Below, piece by piece: positions 8,016 to 16,237 of a stretch of 33,818 bases of DNA. Source of the stretch: Acidimicrobiaceae bacterium (GTDB lineage Bacteria; Actinomycetota; Acidimicrobiia; Acidimicrobiales; RAAP-2); the NCBI GenBank assembly GCA_025350565.1, contig JANXXO010000011.1, positions 1 to 33,818 of the forward strand, in the 5' to 3' direction. A program made the position numbers and the translations under genes. Under the pieces are notes generated by a model. It worked only from the letters and a program-made list of their open reading frames with translations. It was not told the origin of the DNA and did no database searches. How positions within the stretch are numbered: position 1 is the first letter of the stretch; each line of letters starts with the position of its first letter.

Positions 8016-10343
8016 ATGAGAAATCCGAATCACTCGTACCTAGACCGTGCGGGCGAAGAGACCCGCCTGGTCGTCGAGACACTTCTGCAAGTGGTTCCCG
8101 GTACACAAATCGTCGCCGTCGTGACGAATCTTGCGATTCCCATTCCGGGTTTCGAACTTGATCCACTCATCGGATCCGATTCGGAAAAGGCTTTCGAGAC
8201 GATTTCCGAGCGCGTGCGCAGCCAGCTCACCGGCGAAACGCCACTGAACGCATTCTCTTGTGTTGTCCAAGGCGTCGAGTGGGGCGTACTCGTCGACCCG
8301 ATTGTCGTCCAAGACAGTGATCAGGAAAATGGCGAAGAGGGCCGGACCGTCGGAGCACTTATCGTCGCGCGCCACGGTCGCACGTGGTCTGGGCGCGAGC
8401 GGTCGCTGACCAAGGCTTTTGGCAGTCTGCTGAGTCACGTCGCTACTCTCGCCACCCGTGAGGGAATCCTCTTGCATCAGCGCCGGCTTGATGAATTGGT
8501 CGCTCAGGTTGCTGAAAAACTCATGTCAGCGTCGGCCACGAACCGTCAAAATGTGCTCGACTGGGTTTGTCACGTCCTTGCGGAATTCCTCAGTGCCGAC
8601 GTGGCGTTCATGCGTCGCAACGATCTCACCAGAGGACTGTCCATTCTCGACGCCGAATGGCCCATTCGCCTCGACATTCCCGACCCGGACCCTTTGGGCG
8701 AGGTGCCGTTCGACTCTGATCCGATCTTCATGGCCCTTCGTGACCTTCGTGCGCCCTACCTCACGGGAACCAACGACCTCAATGACGACTACCGCGACCT
8801 GACCATAGAAGGCGGAGGAATTACGCCCGCCGCCGGAGCCGCGGTGCCCTTACTGCTCGGCGACACCACATGGGGTGTACTCGGTTTCTTGCACTTCAAC
8901 CTTCACCCGTGGGTGCAGGCCGAAGTGAACGCGCTCCAAGCGGTGGCGTCCATGCTCGTGCAACTGCAGGGCCGCATTGACGCCGAGGAGCGTACGCGTT
9001 ACAACGCCAACCACGACGAGCTCACGGGACTGCCGAATCGGCGCGCGCTCATTGAAGAGTTGAAGAGTCGTCTCGACTCGAAGCGCCAAACGGCCGTGAT
9101 GGTGATCGACCTCGACCGATTTAAGGTCATGAACGACTATTTGGGTCACGGCAGCGGCGACCGACTGCTGGTGACCATCGCCGATCGAATCCGTACCAGC
9201 ATCCGGACGAACGACTTTGCCGCTCGACTGGGTGGCGACGAGTTCGTCTTCATCGTCGACAAGGCCAAGAGCGAGATGGAGGTGTTGTCAACGGCGTACC
9301 GCATGCTGGATGTCATTGCGCAACCCGTGGCCATCGCTGGGCAAGAAGTCACCCACACCGCCAGTATCGGAATCGCCATGGCCGAACCTGGTGAACAAAG
9401 TGGGCTCGATCTCCTCGGCTTCGCCGACGTGGCGATGTACGCGGCCAAGGCCCGCGGCCGAAACCAGGCCGTCGTGTTCGACCGCGAACTTCGCGAAGAA
9501 GTGAATGACCGTTCGCGCACCGAACTGATGCTGCGCGACGCTATTGATCTGGGCGGCCTGCGCCTTCACTTTCAGCCCGAGGTCGACCTTCGCACCGGCG
9601 AAGTCCTCGCCGCCGAAGCGCTCGTCCGCTGGGAACACCCCACGCGTGGCCTCCTCGCGGCGTCGGAGTTCATCACGGTCGCCGAAGAGACGGGTCTCGT
9701 CACCCAATTGGGTCGCTGGGTCTTCGCGGAAGCCTGTCGTCAACTCGCCATTTGGCAGAATCAATACGCCAATCTCCCCTTCGTGGTGCGCGTTAATATG
9801 TCACCGGCCGACTTCAAGATGGGCGACCTCGTCGAATTCGTGGAGCGGTGCCTTCGGGAGAATAATGTGCCCGGCGACCGGCTCTGCATCGAGATCACCG
9901 AGTACGCCGTGATGGACCAACCCGAGCGAATCGCCGGCATCTTAAAGGGATTTCGTGCCCTCGGCGTCGAGGTGGCCTTAGACGACTTTGGTACGGGATA
10001 CGCGTCGATGACGGGGCTGAAGAATCTGCCGGTCGACCTCTTGAAGCTCGACATGAGTTTCGTTCGCGGCATCACCTCGGACAACTACGACCGAGCGATC
10101 GTCGAGTCAATCATCCGCCTCGGCGGCGCCCTCAACCTGGGCGTCATCGCCGAGGGTATCGAATCGAGCACCATCATCGAGAAGCTCCTGGAACTTGGTT
10201 GCTACCGTGGCCAGGGCTACCTGATCTCTCGGCCGGTCCCCGCGGCCGAGCTGTCCGAGATGCTCCGCCAAGGTTCGGTGCCGCTGTCGTTACTACATCC
10301 CAGTGATTTGTCTGCGCTCCAACTGGCAGACTTACAGTTGTGA
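8016..10343 (+). CDS. GAF-GGDEF-EAL protein, dual diguanylate cyclase/phosphodiesterase
   Basis: 775 residues from ATG 8016, with AAGGTG 8 bp upstream. The first 320 residues hold one or two GAF-like sensor regions (about 15-145 and 160-318). The GGDEF domain (about 333-490) has an intact GGDEF at 406-410 and an inhibitory RxxD site (RTND, 397-400) five residues before it. The EAL domain (about 505-755) is canonical: AAEAL (532-536), Asn in NMSPADF, EITEY, DDFGTGYASM, Lys in LLKLD and IAEGIE (711-716). Both activities, making and degrading c-di-GMP, are therefore predicted. No membrane segment is seen. Domain order matches M. tuberculosis Rv1354c. It is the first gene of a coupled operon with the next two genes. 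Confidence 0.93.
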   Translation: MRNPNHSYLDRAGEETRLVVETLLQVVPGTQIVAVVTNLAIPIPGFELDPLIGSDSEKAFETISERVRSQLTGETPLNAFSCVVQGVEWGVLVDPIVVQDSDQENGEEGRTVGALIVARHGRTWSGRERSLTKAFGSLLSHVATLATREGILLHQRRLDELVAQVAEKLMSASATNRQNVLDWVCHVLAEFLSADVAFMRRNDLTRGLSILDAEWPIRLDIPDPDPLGEVPFDSDPIFMALRDLRAPYLTGTNDLNDDYRDLTIEGGGITPAAGAAVPLLLGDTTWGVLGFLHFNLHPWVQAEVNALQAVASMLVQLQGRIDAEERTRYNANHDELTGLPNRRALIEELKSRLDSKRQTAVMVIDLDRFKVMNDYLGHGSGDRLLVTIADRIRTSIRTNDFAARLGGDEFVFIVDKAKSEMEVLSTAYRMLDVIAQPVAIAGQEVTHTASIGIAMAEPGEQSGLDLLGFADVAMYAAKARGRNQAVVFDRELREEVNDRSRTELMLRDAIDLGGLRLHFQPEVDLRTGEVLAAEALVRWEHPTRGLLAASEFITVAEETGLVTQLGRWVFAEACRQLAIWQNQYANLPFVVRVNMSPADFKMGDLVEFVERCLRENNVPGDRLCIEITEYAVMDQPERIAGILKGFRALGVEVALDDFGTGYASMTGLKNLPVDLLKLDMSFVRGITSDNYDRAIVESIIRLGGALNLGVIAEGIESSTIIEKLLELGCYRGQGYLISRPVPAAELSEMLRQGSVPLSLLHPSDLSALQLADLQL

Positions 10344-11233
10344 CGTCCCAGAACGGCTCAACGGCTGGATCAATGCGTGAAAGTGGCGAGGACCTCGAGG
10401 CTAATGCCACCTTGTCGTCGATTCACGTCCCCAACCAGGAGCGAAACGACCTCACCGGCGAAGACTACGAACCGTGGCTCTTCCAAACGATGCTCAATGA
10501 ACTCTCCGAACGCGAGTTGGGCGTTGGATTTATCTACGCCATTCTCGAACTGTTCGCCGAGCGCCACGGACTCAGCGACGTGGCCGTCGTGTTGGTTAAC
10601 GAGACCTTCGGCACGCAAATGTTTCGACTGGGAGGGGCCGCGGTCACCCCCGAGATGGCGGCCAACCTCAGTGCCTCACCCGGCGTGTACTGCGAGCCGG
10701 ACCACGTGCCGTTGCCCGAGTGCGACGCGGTTCGCACGGCGTGCCAACTCGCCATGTCGCTGCACCTCGCTCGTTTCAGCGCGGCGCACGATCCGCTGAC
10801 GAATATTGCGAATCGACGTAGTTTCGACGAGGCCCTGGAGATCGCCGCCGCGCGCAGCGCCCGCTACGGCTGGGCCTTCACCCTGGTGCTGGTCGATCTC
10901 AACAACTTCAAACTCGTGAATGACCGTTCGGGTCACGAGTACGGGAACCACCTCCTTCGCCAGTTCGGCTTCGCTCTTCGCCAAGCCGTTCGCCAAGGCG
11001 ACGTCGCGGCGCGCATTGGTGGCGACGAGTTCGCCGTGATTTTGAGTAACGCCGAAGGTCACGAGTCCTCGGGCTTCACCGAGCGCCTCCGCGGCCACCT
11101 GGCGTCGCTGGGCAACCCCGTTGAATTCACTATTGGCACGGCGACCTCGCCGCGGGACTCGACCGATCCGGGCGAACTCCTGCGGTTGGCCGACGGACGC
11201 CTCTACGAAAAGAAGGGCATTCGAATCTCATGA
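10340..11233 (+). CDS. Diguanylate cyclase (GGDEF) with N-terminal sensor region
   Basis: 297 residues. The GTG start at 10340 overlaps the preceding stop (GTGA), implying translational coupling; an ATG at 10373 is an alternative. Residues about 30-145 form a divergent sensor region, perhaps GAF-like. The GGDEF domain follows (about 150-295) with metal-binding Asp in LVLVDLNNFK, an intact GGDEF in ARIGGDEFAVI and the product-inhibition site RQGD five residues ahead of it. It should synthesise c-di-GMP with feedback control. The C-terminus is short after the last helix, so the domain is close to minimal. The downstream unknown protein overlaps it by 4 bp. Confidence 0.9.
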   Translation: MTSQNGSTAGSMRESGEDLEANATLSSIHVPNQERNDLTGEDYEPWLFQTMLNELSERELGVGFIYAILELFAERHGLSDVAVVLVNETFGTQMFRLGGAAVTPEMAANLSASPGVYCEPDHVPLPECDAVRTACQLAMSLHLARFSAAHDPLTNIANRRSFDEALEIAAARSARYGWAFTLVLVDLNNFKLVNDRSGHEYGNHLLRQFGFALRQAVRQGDVAARIGGDEFAVILSNAEGHESSGFTERLRGHLASLGNPVEFTIGTATSPRDSTDPGELLRLADGRLYEKKGIRIS

Positions 11234-11829
11234 TGTCAAGAACCGAAGAGGACTTCGAGCTCGAACTTCGTTCGCTGCCCGGGGTACTGAACGTCGGCAT
11301 CACCAAGCATGCCAACGGCGACGTCGACGTCGTGACCTTGGTCGCCAACAGCAAAGACCCTTCCGCTACGCGCAGTGCGGCAACGCAAATCGCGAGTCTG
11401 TACTACCCCGAAGCGGCGGTCATCGTAGAAGACGCCAATCGTGCTCTCGCCGACCACCATCGTGGTGAAGGCCCTCGAGTCGCGCTCATTCGCGCGGACT
11501 ACGACACGACCGACGGTTTCTGCGAAGTGCAACTCTCTGTGGACGGTCGTACCGGCATTGGCCGCGCCGGAAGTGGTCCACTCATCGGCGGCGCCGAGGC
11601 CACACTCGCGGCCTTGCGCGATCTCGGTTATGACGTGCCCTACTCGCTGATGACGGTCACGAACGTCACGAATGGTCGTGACTGGCCGGTCATCGTCACG
11701 CTGCGCTCATTGGCGAACGACGCTGACCGATTCGGCATCGCCCGCTCGGAAGATGACCTCGTCTCGGCCGTCAAGGCCACGCTCGACTCCCTCAACCGGT
11801 TCCTGTCAACTCTCGAAGGTCGCCTTTAG
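11230..11829 (+). CDS. Uncharacterised two-part protein coupled to the diguanylate cyclase
   Basis: 199 residues starting at an ATGA overlap with the GGDEF gene, so the two are probably made together. I do not recognise a named family. Residues about 5-75 have a small alpha/beta pattern with LPGVLNVGI, reminiscent of ACT-like modules. Residues about 82-196 contain strand-rich sequence followed by a Gly-rich GRAGSGPLIGGAEATLAAL segment, which recalls the LeuA-type regulatory domain of 2-isopropylmalate synthase. That resemblance is weak and from memory. There is no signal peptide, membrane segment or catalytic motif, so a regulatory or ligand-sensing role is more likely than an enzyme. It is the last gene of the operon. 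Confidence 0.75.
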   Translation: MMSRTEEDFELELRSLPGVLNVGITKHANGDVDVVTLVANSKDPSATRSAATQIASLYYPEAAVIVEDANRALADHHRGEGPRVALIRADYDTTDGFCEVQLSVDGRTGIGRAGSGPLIGGAEATLAALRDLGYDVPYSLMTVTNVTNGRDWPVIVTLRSLANDADRFGIARSEDDLVSAVKATLDSLNRFLSTLEGRL

Positions 11830-11849
11830 AGCAGCCTCACGCGCTGCTC
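11829..11849 (+). terminator. Hairpin immediately after the c-di-GMP operon
   Basis: GAGCAGC (11829-11835) and GCTGCTC (11843-11849) form a perfect 7-bp stem with a 7-nt loop, starting at the last base of the stop codon. No T-run follows, so this is either a weak terminator or a 3' stabiliser. The remaining 150 bp to the convergent glycosyltransferase show nothing else clear. Confidence 0.35.
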
Positions 11850-11997
11850 GGATCGCCGTCGACGGCCGATTCGAAATGCGCGCGGAAGTGAAGTCTCGTC
11901 AACGGGTTCCTCGTCGGGTGACGACCGTCAGCGGACTCGAGTCGGACCGGTCTCGACACCGTTGGGGACGTCGTCGTCCACGGCGGCTCTTGGTCTG

Positions 11998-12942
11998 CTA
12001 ACGAGGAGTCACGACGGCGTCGTAGGTCCGTCCCCTCAGTTCATTGAGACCCGCCGTGCGAAAGGTGCCGCCCAGCATCGCAGCGATGGTGTGACCACCG
12101 AGGGCTGCGTCGCGGGGAAGTACCAGCAACGAGTCGAGCACCCCGCGCGCCACGACTAATCCCTGCACCCGCGACTCGCGCGCGATCTTGTCAATCGCGA
12201 CCACGTCGACGTTGCGTGGTAGCTCCACCACGGGATTTTCGTAACGGGTGTCGCGAAACGAGCGGAGGTCGCGAATCATCTGAAGTGCGTCGCGGCCCAC
12301 GTGCACGGTCGATCCCGCGATGTCGTCCCAGGTCACGTTGATGGGCGTGATACTGAGACCAAGTTGGTCGGCCAAGTACAGCATTTCGGCGTCGTAGACA
12401 AAGCGGTCGTAGAAGCCTAGGAGGGCGAGTATCCGCGCCGGGCCGAGTTGGAAACCCTTACAGCCGCATTGCGTGTCACGCAGGGTGGTGCCGGTGTAGT
12501 GGCGAACCAACCGATTGAATGCGCGCCCGGCGACCTTGCGGATGAAGGTGTCGTAACTGGCGCTGGCTTCGTGATCTCGCGAACCGGGCACCAGCGCGCT
12601 CTGGTGGAGTGCCACCACGATGTCGGGCAAATGCAATGGACGGATGGAGAGATCGGCGTCGGTGGCGATGACGAACGGCGCTCGCGCGACGGAAATCCCG
12701 AGGCGCACCGCCGCGCCCTTGCCGCGATTCTGGGGTTGTTGGACGAAGAGGGTGTGGGGCAAATGTCCGTAGACGTCGTGCGCTACGTGCATCGTGTCGT
12801 CGGTGGAGCCGTCGTCAACGACAATGACTTCAACGTTCTCGGGACCCATCTCGTCGAGAACGGGGCGAAGGCGATCGAAGCCAGCCAAGAGTCGTCGAGA
12901 TTCGTTGAAGGCCGGAATGACGAGTGATGTGGTTATGTTCAC
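11998..12942 (-). CDS. GT2 glycosyltransferase, dolichyl/polyprenyl-phosphate glucosyltransferase-like
   Basis: 314 residues from the GTG at 12942. The frame stays open to 13920, but that part is the shadow of the sulfotransferase gene on the other strand. Family marks are IPAFNE near the N-terminus, VVDDGSTDDT (about 41-50), NRGKGAAVR, the metal-binding DAD at 95-97 and the DTQCGCKGFQ loop. Such enzymes transfer a sugar from a nucleotide donor to a polyprenyl phosphate at the membrane. No transmembrane helix is obvious. About 70 C-terminal residues beyond the normal catalytic domain do not match anything I know. The divergent sulfotransferase suggests a common glycan or glycolipid pathway. 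Confidence 0.82.
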   Translation of the reverse strand: MNITTSLVIPAFNESRRLLAGFDRLRPVLDEMGPENVEVIVVDDGSTDDTMHVAHDVYGHLPHTLFVQQPQNRGKGAAVRLGISVARAPFVIATDADLSIRPLHLPDIVVALHQSALVPGSRDHEASASYDTFIRKVAGRAFNRLVRHYTGTTLRDTQCGCKGFQLGPARILALLGFYDRFVYDAEMLYLADQLGLSITPINVTWDDIAGSTVHVGRDALQMIRDLRSFRDTRYENPVVELPRNVDVVAIDKIARESRVQGLVVARGVLDSLLVLPRDAALGGHTIAAMLGGTFRTAGLNELRGRTYDAVVTPR

Positions 12943-13092
12943 GGTGCTCGATCTCGTGTGGAACGTCGGACGAATGAATCCTGCGTCTACGACGGTAGTG
13001 CCTGATGGTGGTGGCGCATGCCAGTGGAGAGACCGTGCGCCCGCGCCACGCGGCGCACCTTCATTCGCACGAAGCGCGATAGGTTTTTCGCC

Positions 13093-14112
13093 ATGGGCGT
13101 CTTGGTTGTCGGCATGCATCGGTCGGGTACCTCGGCGTTGGCCGGCGCGCTCGAAGCGTTGGGTTTTGAAGCCGGGCCACCCGACGACCTCATGGCCGCC
13201 GATATTGGCAATCCGCAGGGCTATTTTGAGTTGAAGTCGGTGGCGTCGCTCGACGACGAGATCTTGATGCACTACGGCGGCAGTTGGGACTGCCCACCGG
13301 TCTTCCCGGTGGGTTGGGAACGAGACGCGGCGGCGAAGGAGTTCACCGAGCGGGCCCGCAACCGCCTCACAGAGGTGTTCGCGAGTCGTCATTTCGTCTT
13401 GAAGGATCCTCGCGTCGCACTCTTGTTGCCGCTGTGGCGCAACGCGACCGACGGTCGCGACGGGGCCGTGGTCATCGTGCGAGAGCCCCTCGACGTCGCG
13501 GCGTCGTTGAACCAACGAAACGGACTGGCGACCTTGACGGGTCTGGCCCTTTGGGCCACGTACAATCGCTCGTTGTTGGAGGGTCTGCGCGGTCAGCGTG
13601 TGCACCTGTGCCACTACGCCGAACTGATCGGGAATCCCACCGCAGTTCTGCAGAACATTGTCGAGAGTCTTCGAGCGTGGGGAGAACTCGACAACGACGT
13701 CAACGTGGCCGCGGCGGCCGCCACGGTCGAACCCGATCTCCGTCGCAACGTGGTATCCCCTGAAGACCTGGCGCCGGGCATGCCACCCGACGAGATCGTG
13801 GAGTTGCTGAAGTTCACCCTCGGCCTCGCGGGCCGTCACGACCGCTTCGAGCCTGATGACATGCCCGGTCCGGGATGGTGGGAAGTTCCCTTGCTGGACG
13901 AGCGACGCGCCACGCTGCATTGGGCGTGGGCGAACATGGCTTCGTTAACGACGCTCAACGACGAACTCTCGTCCAAGAACGAGATCCTCTGGGAGCGCAA
14001 CGGAAGAGTCAACGAACACGTGGCGCACTTGGACGCTCGGGTGGACCATTTCGAGAACCGACTTCCGGCGCGACTGCTTCGAGCCTTGAAGGGGCCCTTC
14101 ACCAAGTCCTAG
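13093..14112 (+). CDS. Sulfotransferase-family protein with C-terminal coiled coil
   Basis: 339 residues from ATG 13093, which places the P-loop-like PAPS site at the N-terminus (GMHRSGTSALAGAL, residues 7-20), as usual for the family. An upstream ATG at 13018 would add 25 basic residues. The 3'-phosphate-binding segment is seen in VVIVREPLDVAASL. The family transfers sulfate from PAPS to hydroxyl or amine groups of carbohydrates, lipids or small molecules; the acceptor cannot be predicted. The last 60 residues are charged and heptad-like, suggesting a coiled coil, and end in a basic stretch that might touch the membrane. The APS kinase gene follows downstream. Confidence 0.8.
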   Translation: MGVLVVGMHRSGTSALAGALEALGFEAGPPDDLMAADIGNPQGYFELKSVASLDDEILMHYGGSWDCPPVFPVGWERDAAAKEFTERARNRLTEVFASRHFVLKDPRVALLLPLWRNATDGRDGAVVIVREPLDVAASLNQRNGLATLTGLALWATYNRSLLEGLRGQRVHLCHYAELIGNPTAVLQNIVESLRAWGELDNDVNVAAAAATVEPDLRRNVVSPEDLAPGMPPDEIVELLKFTLGLAGRHDRFEPDDMPGPGWWEVPLLDERRATLHWAWANMASLTTLNDELSSKNEILWERNGRVNEHVAHLDARVDHFENRLPARLLRALKGPFTKS

Positions 14113-14287
14113 CGGCTCGAGAGTTGCACCGCGCTGTCACCAAGACAACCGCGGCGTGCGATAGTTTTTCGGAGGCGCTCTACGTTTTTCGAAGACGTCA
14201 ATGTTCGAAGCACGAGAAGACGGTGGCGCCGCACAATATGGAGGCTTTCGACGTAGCGCATTCCTTCAGCGTCATTGGCGAGAAAGG

Positions 14288-14848
14288 ATGCACGCACTAG
14301 TGGCGGTCACGCATGCCCAGACCTTCGTGGTGTGGTTCACCGGCATCTCGGGCGCCGGAAAGTCGACCATTGCCTCGATTGTTGAGGAGCAACTGCGGGT
14401 GCGCGGGCTACCGGTACACAACCTTGATGGCGACTCGCTACGCCTTGGCCTCAACCGTGACCTGAGCTTCACTGACGCCGATAGACGCGAGAATATTCGT
14501 CGCGTCGGTGAGCTGGCCCGACTTTTCAATAACGCCGGCATGATCGTGCTGGTGGCGGCAATCTCCCCCTTTCGCGAAGGTCGCGACGTGGCCCGTCAGC
14601 GTATTGGTGCAGCACGCTTTGTGGAGGTCTACGTTGACACGCCGCTCGAGGTGGCGGAGCAACGCGATCCGAAGGGCCTCTATCGCAAGGCACGCTCGGG
14701 GCAACTCCAACATTTCACCGGCATTGATTCGCCCTACGAAGCGCCCTTGCGGCCCGAGGTGAGGGTGGATTCGTCCCAACTCTCGGCCCGTGACGCGGGC
14801 GACGAGGTACTTCGAACACTCGTCGCCTTGAAGCTCATCGGCGAGTAA
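14288..14848 (+). CDS. cysC: Adenylylsulfate (APS) kinase
   Basis: 186 residues from ATG 14288; an in-frame ATG at 14201 would add 29 residues with no family similarity. Neither start has a well-placed ribosome-binding site, so the exact start is uncertain. Walker A is FTGISGAGKST. The APS-binding and lid segments are DGDSLRLGLNRDLSF with the following DRRENIRRVGE, and the end carries EVYVDTPLEVAEQRDPKGLYRKA and YEAP. The enzyme phosphorylates APS to PAPS, the sulfate donor of sulfotransferases. Its position directly after a sulfotransferase gene suggests a dedicated PAPS supply. No ATP sulfurylase gene is in the window, so APS must come from elsewhere. Confidence 0.93.
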   Translation: MHALVAVTHAQTFVVWFTGISGAGKSTIASIVEEQLRVRGLPVHNLDGDSLRLGLNRDLSFTDADRRENIRRVGELARLFNNAGMIVLVAAISPFREGRDVARQRIGAARFVEVYVDTPLEVAEQRDPKGLYRKARSGQLQHFTGIDSPYEAPLRPEVRVDSSQLSARDAGDEVLRTLVALKLIGE

Positions 14849-14895
14849 TGACCTCGACCGGGCGCGAGCTCGGTGTGCGAACGGCCCGCTGCGAG

Positions 14896-15822
14896 TTAGA
14901 TTCGCTGCCAACCGTGCAGTATTCGCGCGGACCCAAAGAGACTGAGGGGAGTGGCGACGAGCATAAGCACCATCAGCCCCACGAGATGGGGCGTCAGCGC
15001 CAGTGAAGAAGACCCGGCGGCACCCTGAAAGAAGCGTGGCGCGGCGAATCCCATGACGCCCCACCACAGCGCGACACCCGCCGTGATGACGACCATGGCC
15101 AACGTCACCGCGTAGGCGAGAATGGCCTCCATCCGAAGGACACCTGACGACAAGGTCATGCGTCGAACGGCGACGACCGCGACCACGGTCCACTGGACGA
15201 TCGACGCCATCAGTACGAGTGCCACCACGGCGAAGGCCATCGAATAGAGTCCGTCGCCACCGTTTCGTTGGTCCACCGACAGGCCGTGCGCCCAACCCAC
15301 GAGCCCGAGGACGCCTCCCAACGTAGCGAGCGTGAGAGCGCCCGCCACCATCAGCGGTCGCCGGAGATGGCCCCAACCACCGCTCCTCATGTAGGCGAGA
15401 AAGGATGGGAGGATCACCAGCGCGCCGAGGAGGACGGCCAGTGAACCGACGATGCCCGTGAGCGCAACGACGTCATAGGCCGAGCTAACCAATGACCTCG
15501 TGTTCGCGGGAACTGACCGAGCGAAGTGCTCCGATTGTTTTTCGAACGTCGCGCCGGCCACCACGAACGCGCTCCACGAGCACAACACCAGCAAGGCTCC
15601 CGCGCGAACCTGTTGTGGTTGGTCCGAGGGGGCGCCGAGGAGCCCCGCGCTGTGGCCCCGTTCGCGCAGCCCAGCCCACGCGATGTTCCATCGAAATCGG
15701 AACGTAGGCCGCCTGTCGCCCATGGTGTCGTCGATCATGACGAGGAGTTCGTCGCCGTACCGCTGGCGCCAGGCTTCGGGATACCACCGCAGCAGTTGCC
15801 GAGGTCGGTCCCCGGCCTTCAC
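14896..15822 (-). CDS. Polytopic membrane protein paired with PadR regulator
   Basis: 308 residues; the GTG start at 15822 overlaps the padR stop by 4 bp. The N-terminus carries LLRWYPEAWRQRYGDELLVM, a soluble motif often found at the start of permease-prefix-type membrane proteins encoded next to PadR regulators. Several hydrophobic segments follow (around 73-92, 115-140, 155-180, 195-220, 230-255, 275-300), so roughly six transmembrane helices. No transport motif or ATPase is present. The function is unknown, but PadR-controlled membrane proteins often respond to envelope stress or antibiotics. Confidence 0.8.
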   Translation of the reverse strand: MKAGDRPRQLLRWYPEAWRQRYGDELLVMIDDTMGDRRPTFRFRWNIAWAGLRERGHSAGLLGAPSDQPQQVRAGALLVLCSWSAFVVAGATFEKQSEHFARSVPANTRSLVSSAYDVVALTGIVGSLAVLLGALVILPSFLAYMRSGGWGHLRRPLMVAGALTLATLGGVLGLVGWAHGLSVDQRNGGDGLYSMAFAVVALVLMASIVQWTVVAVVAVRRMTLSSGVLRMEAILAYAVTLAMVVITAGVALWWGVMGFAAPRFFQGAAGSSSLALTPHLVGLMVLMLVATPLSLFGSARILHGWQRI

Positions 15823-16157
15823 GCGCTCGCTCCGCGCGCGAAGCCGAGACGAAGTGCGCCCACGTCGGCGAGGCGACGCATCTCAGCGACGGCGTCGTGG
15901 AGAGCGGCGGTGCCGGCTCCCGTAATGCGATAGGGGCGACGTCGGTCCTGCGTGTCCAACGGTTCGATGAGGCCGCGTTCTTCGAGCCGCGTGATTGCCC
16001 CGTAGAGCGTGCCCGGACCGAGGGTGACGCCGGCGAAGAGTTGGACATCCTTCGCCAGAGCGTGGCCGTGCTTCGGGCCGCCCGCGAGGCTGGTGAGAAT
16101 CAACAACGGTGGGTCGTTCGAACGACGGAGTCCGTCGTCCTTCTGGGATGGTCGCAT
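15819..16157 (-). CDS. PadR-family transcriptional repressor
   Basis: 112 residues from ATG 16157. The winged helix-turn-helix is clear: LLILTSLAGGPKHGHALAKD, then the recognition segment GPGTLYGAITRLEERGLIEP and the wing RRRPYRITGAG. The protein lacks the long C-terminal helical domain of larger PadR members, so it belongs to the short class. It is translationally coupled to the membrane protein. A perfect inverted repeat sits inside its promoter, strongly suggesting autorepression. Its -10 lies 6 nt before the ATG, so the mRNA is probably leaderless. Confidence 0.92.
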   Translation of the reverse strand: MRPSQKDDGLRRSNDPPLLILTSLAGGPKHGHALAKDVQLFAGVTLGPGTLYGAITRLEERGLIEPLDTQDRRRPYRITGAGTAALHDAVAEMRRLADVGALRLGFARGASA

Positions 16158-16163
16158 GATGGA

Positions 16164-16192
16164 AAACTACTACGTCAAACGTAGTAATGCAA
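16164..16192 (-). promoter_or_regulatory. padR promoter with embedded operator palindrome
   Basis: On the minus strand TTGCAT (16192-16187), 17 bp and TAGTTT (16169-16164) form the promoter. The inverted repeat TACTACGT-CAA-ACGTAGTA (16168-16186) is perfect and fills the spacer, so a bound repressor would block RNA polymerase directly. Confidence 0.6.
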
Positions 16193-16237
16193 GCCGTGGC
16201 GAACGTCAGCGAAACTGGGCCAGCCTCGCGTCGCACG

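Noticed and set aside
12943..13920. Long minus-strand extension of the glycosyltransferase frame
   Set aside because: It lies opposite the well-supported sulfotransferase gene, has no domain match, and the GT2 fold begins just after the GTG at 12942.
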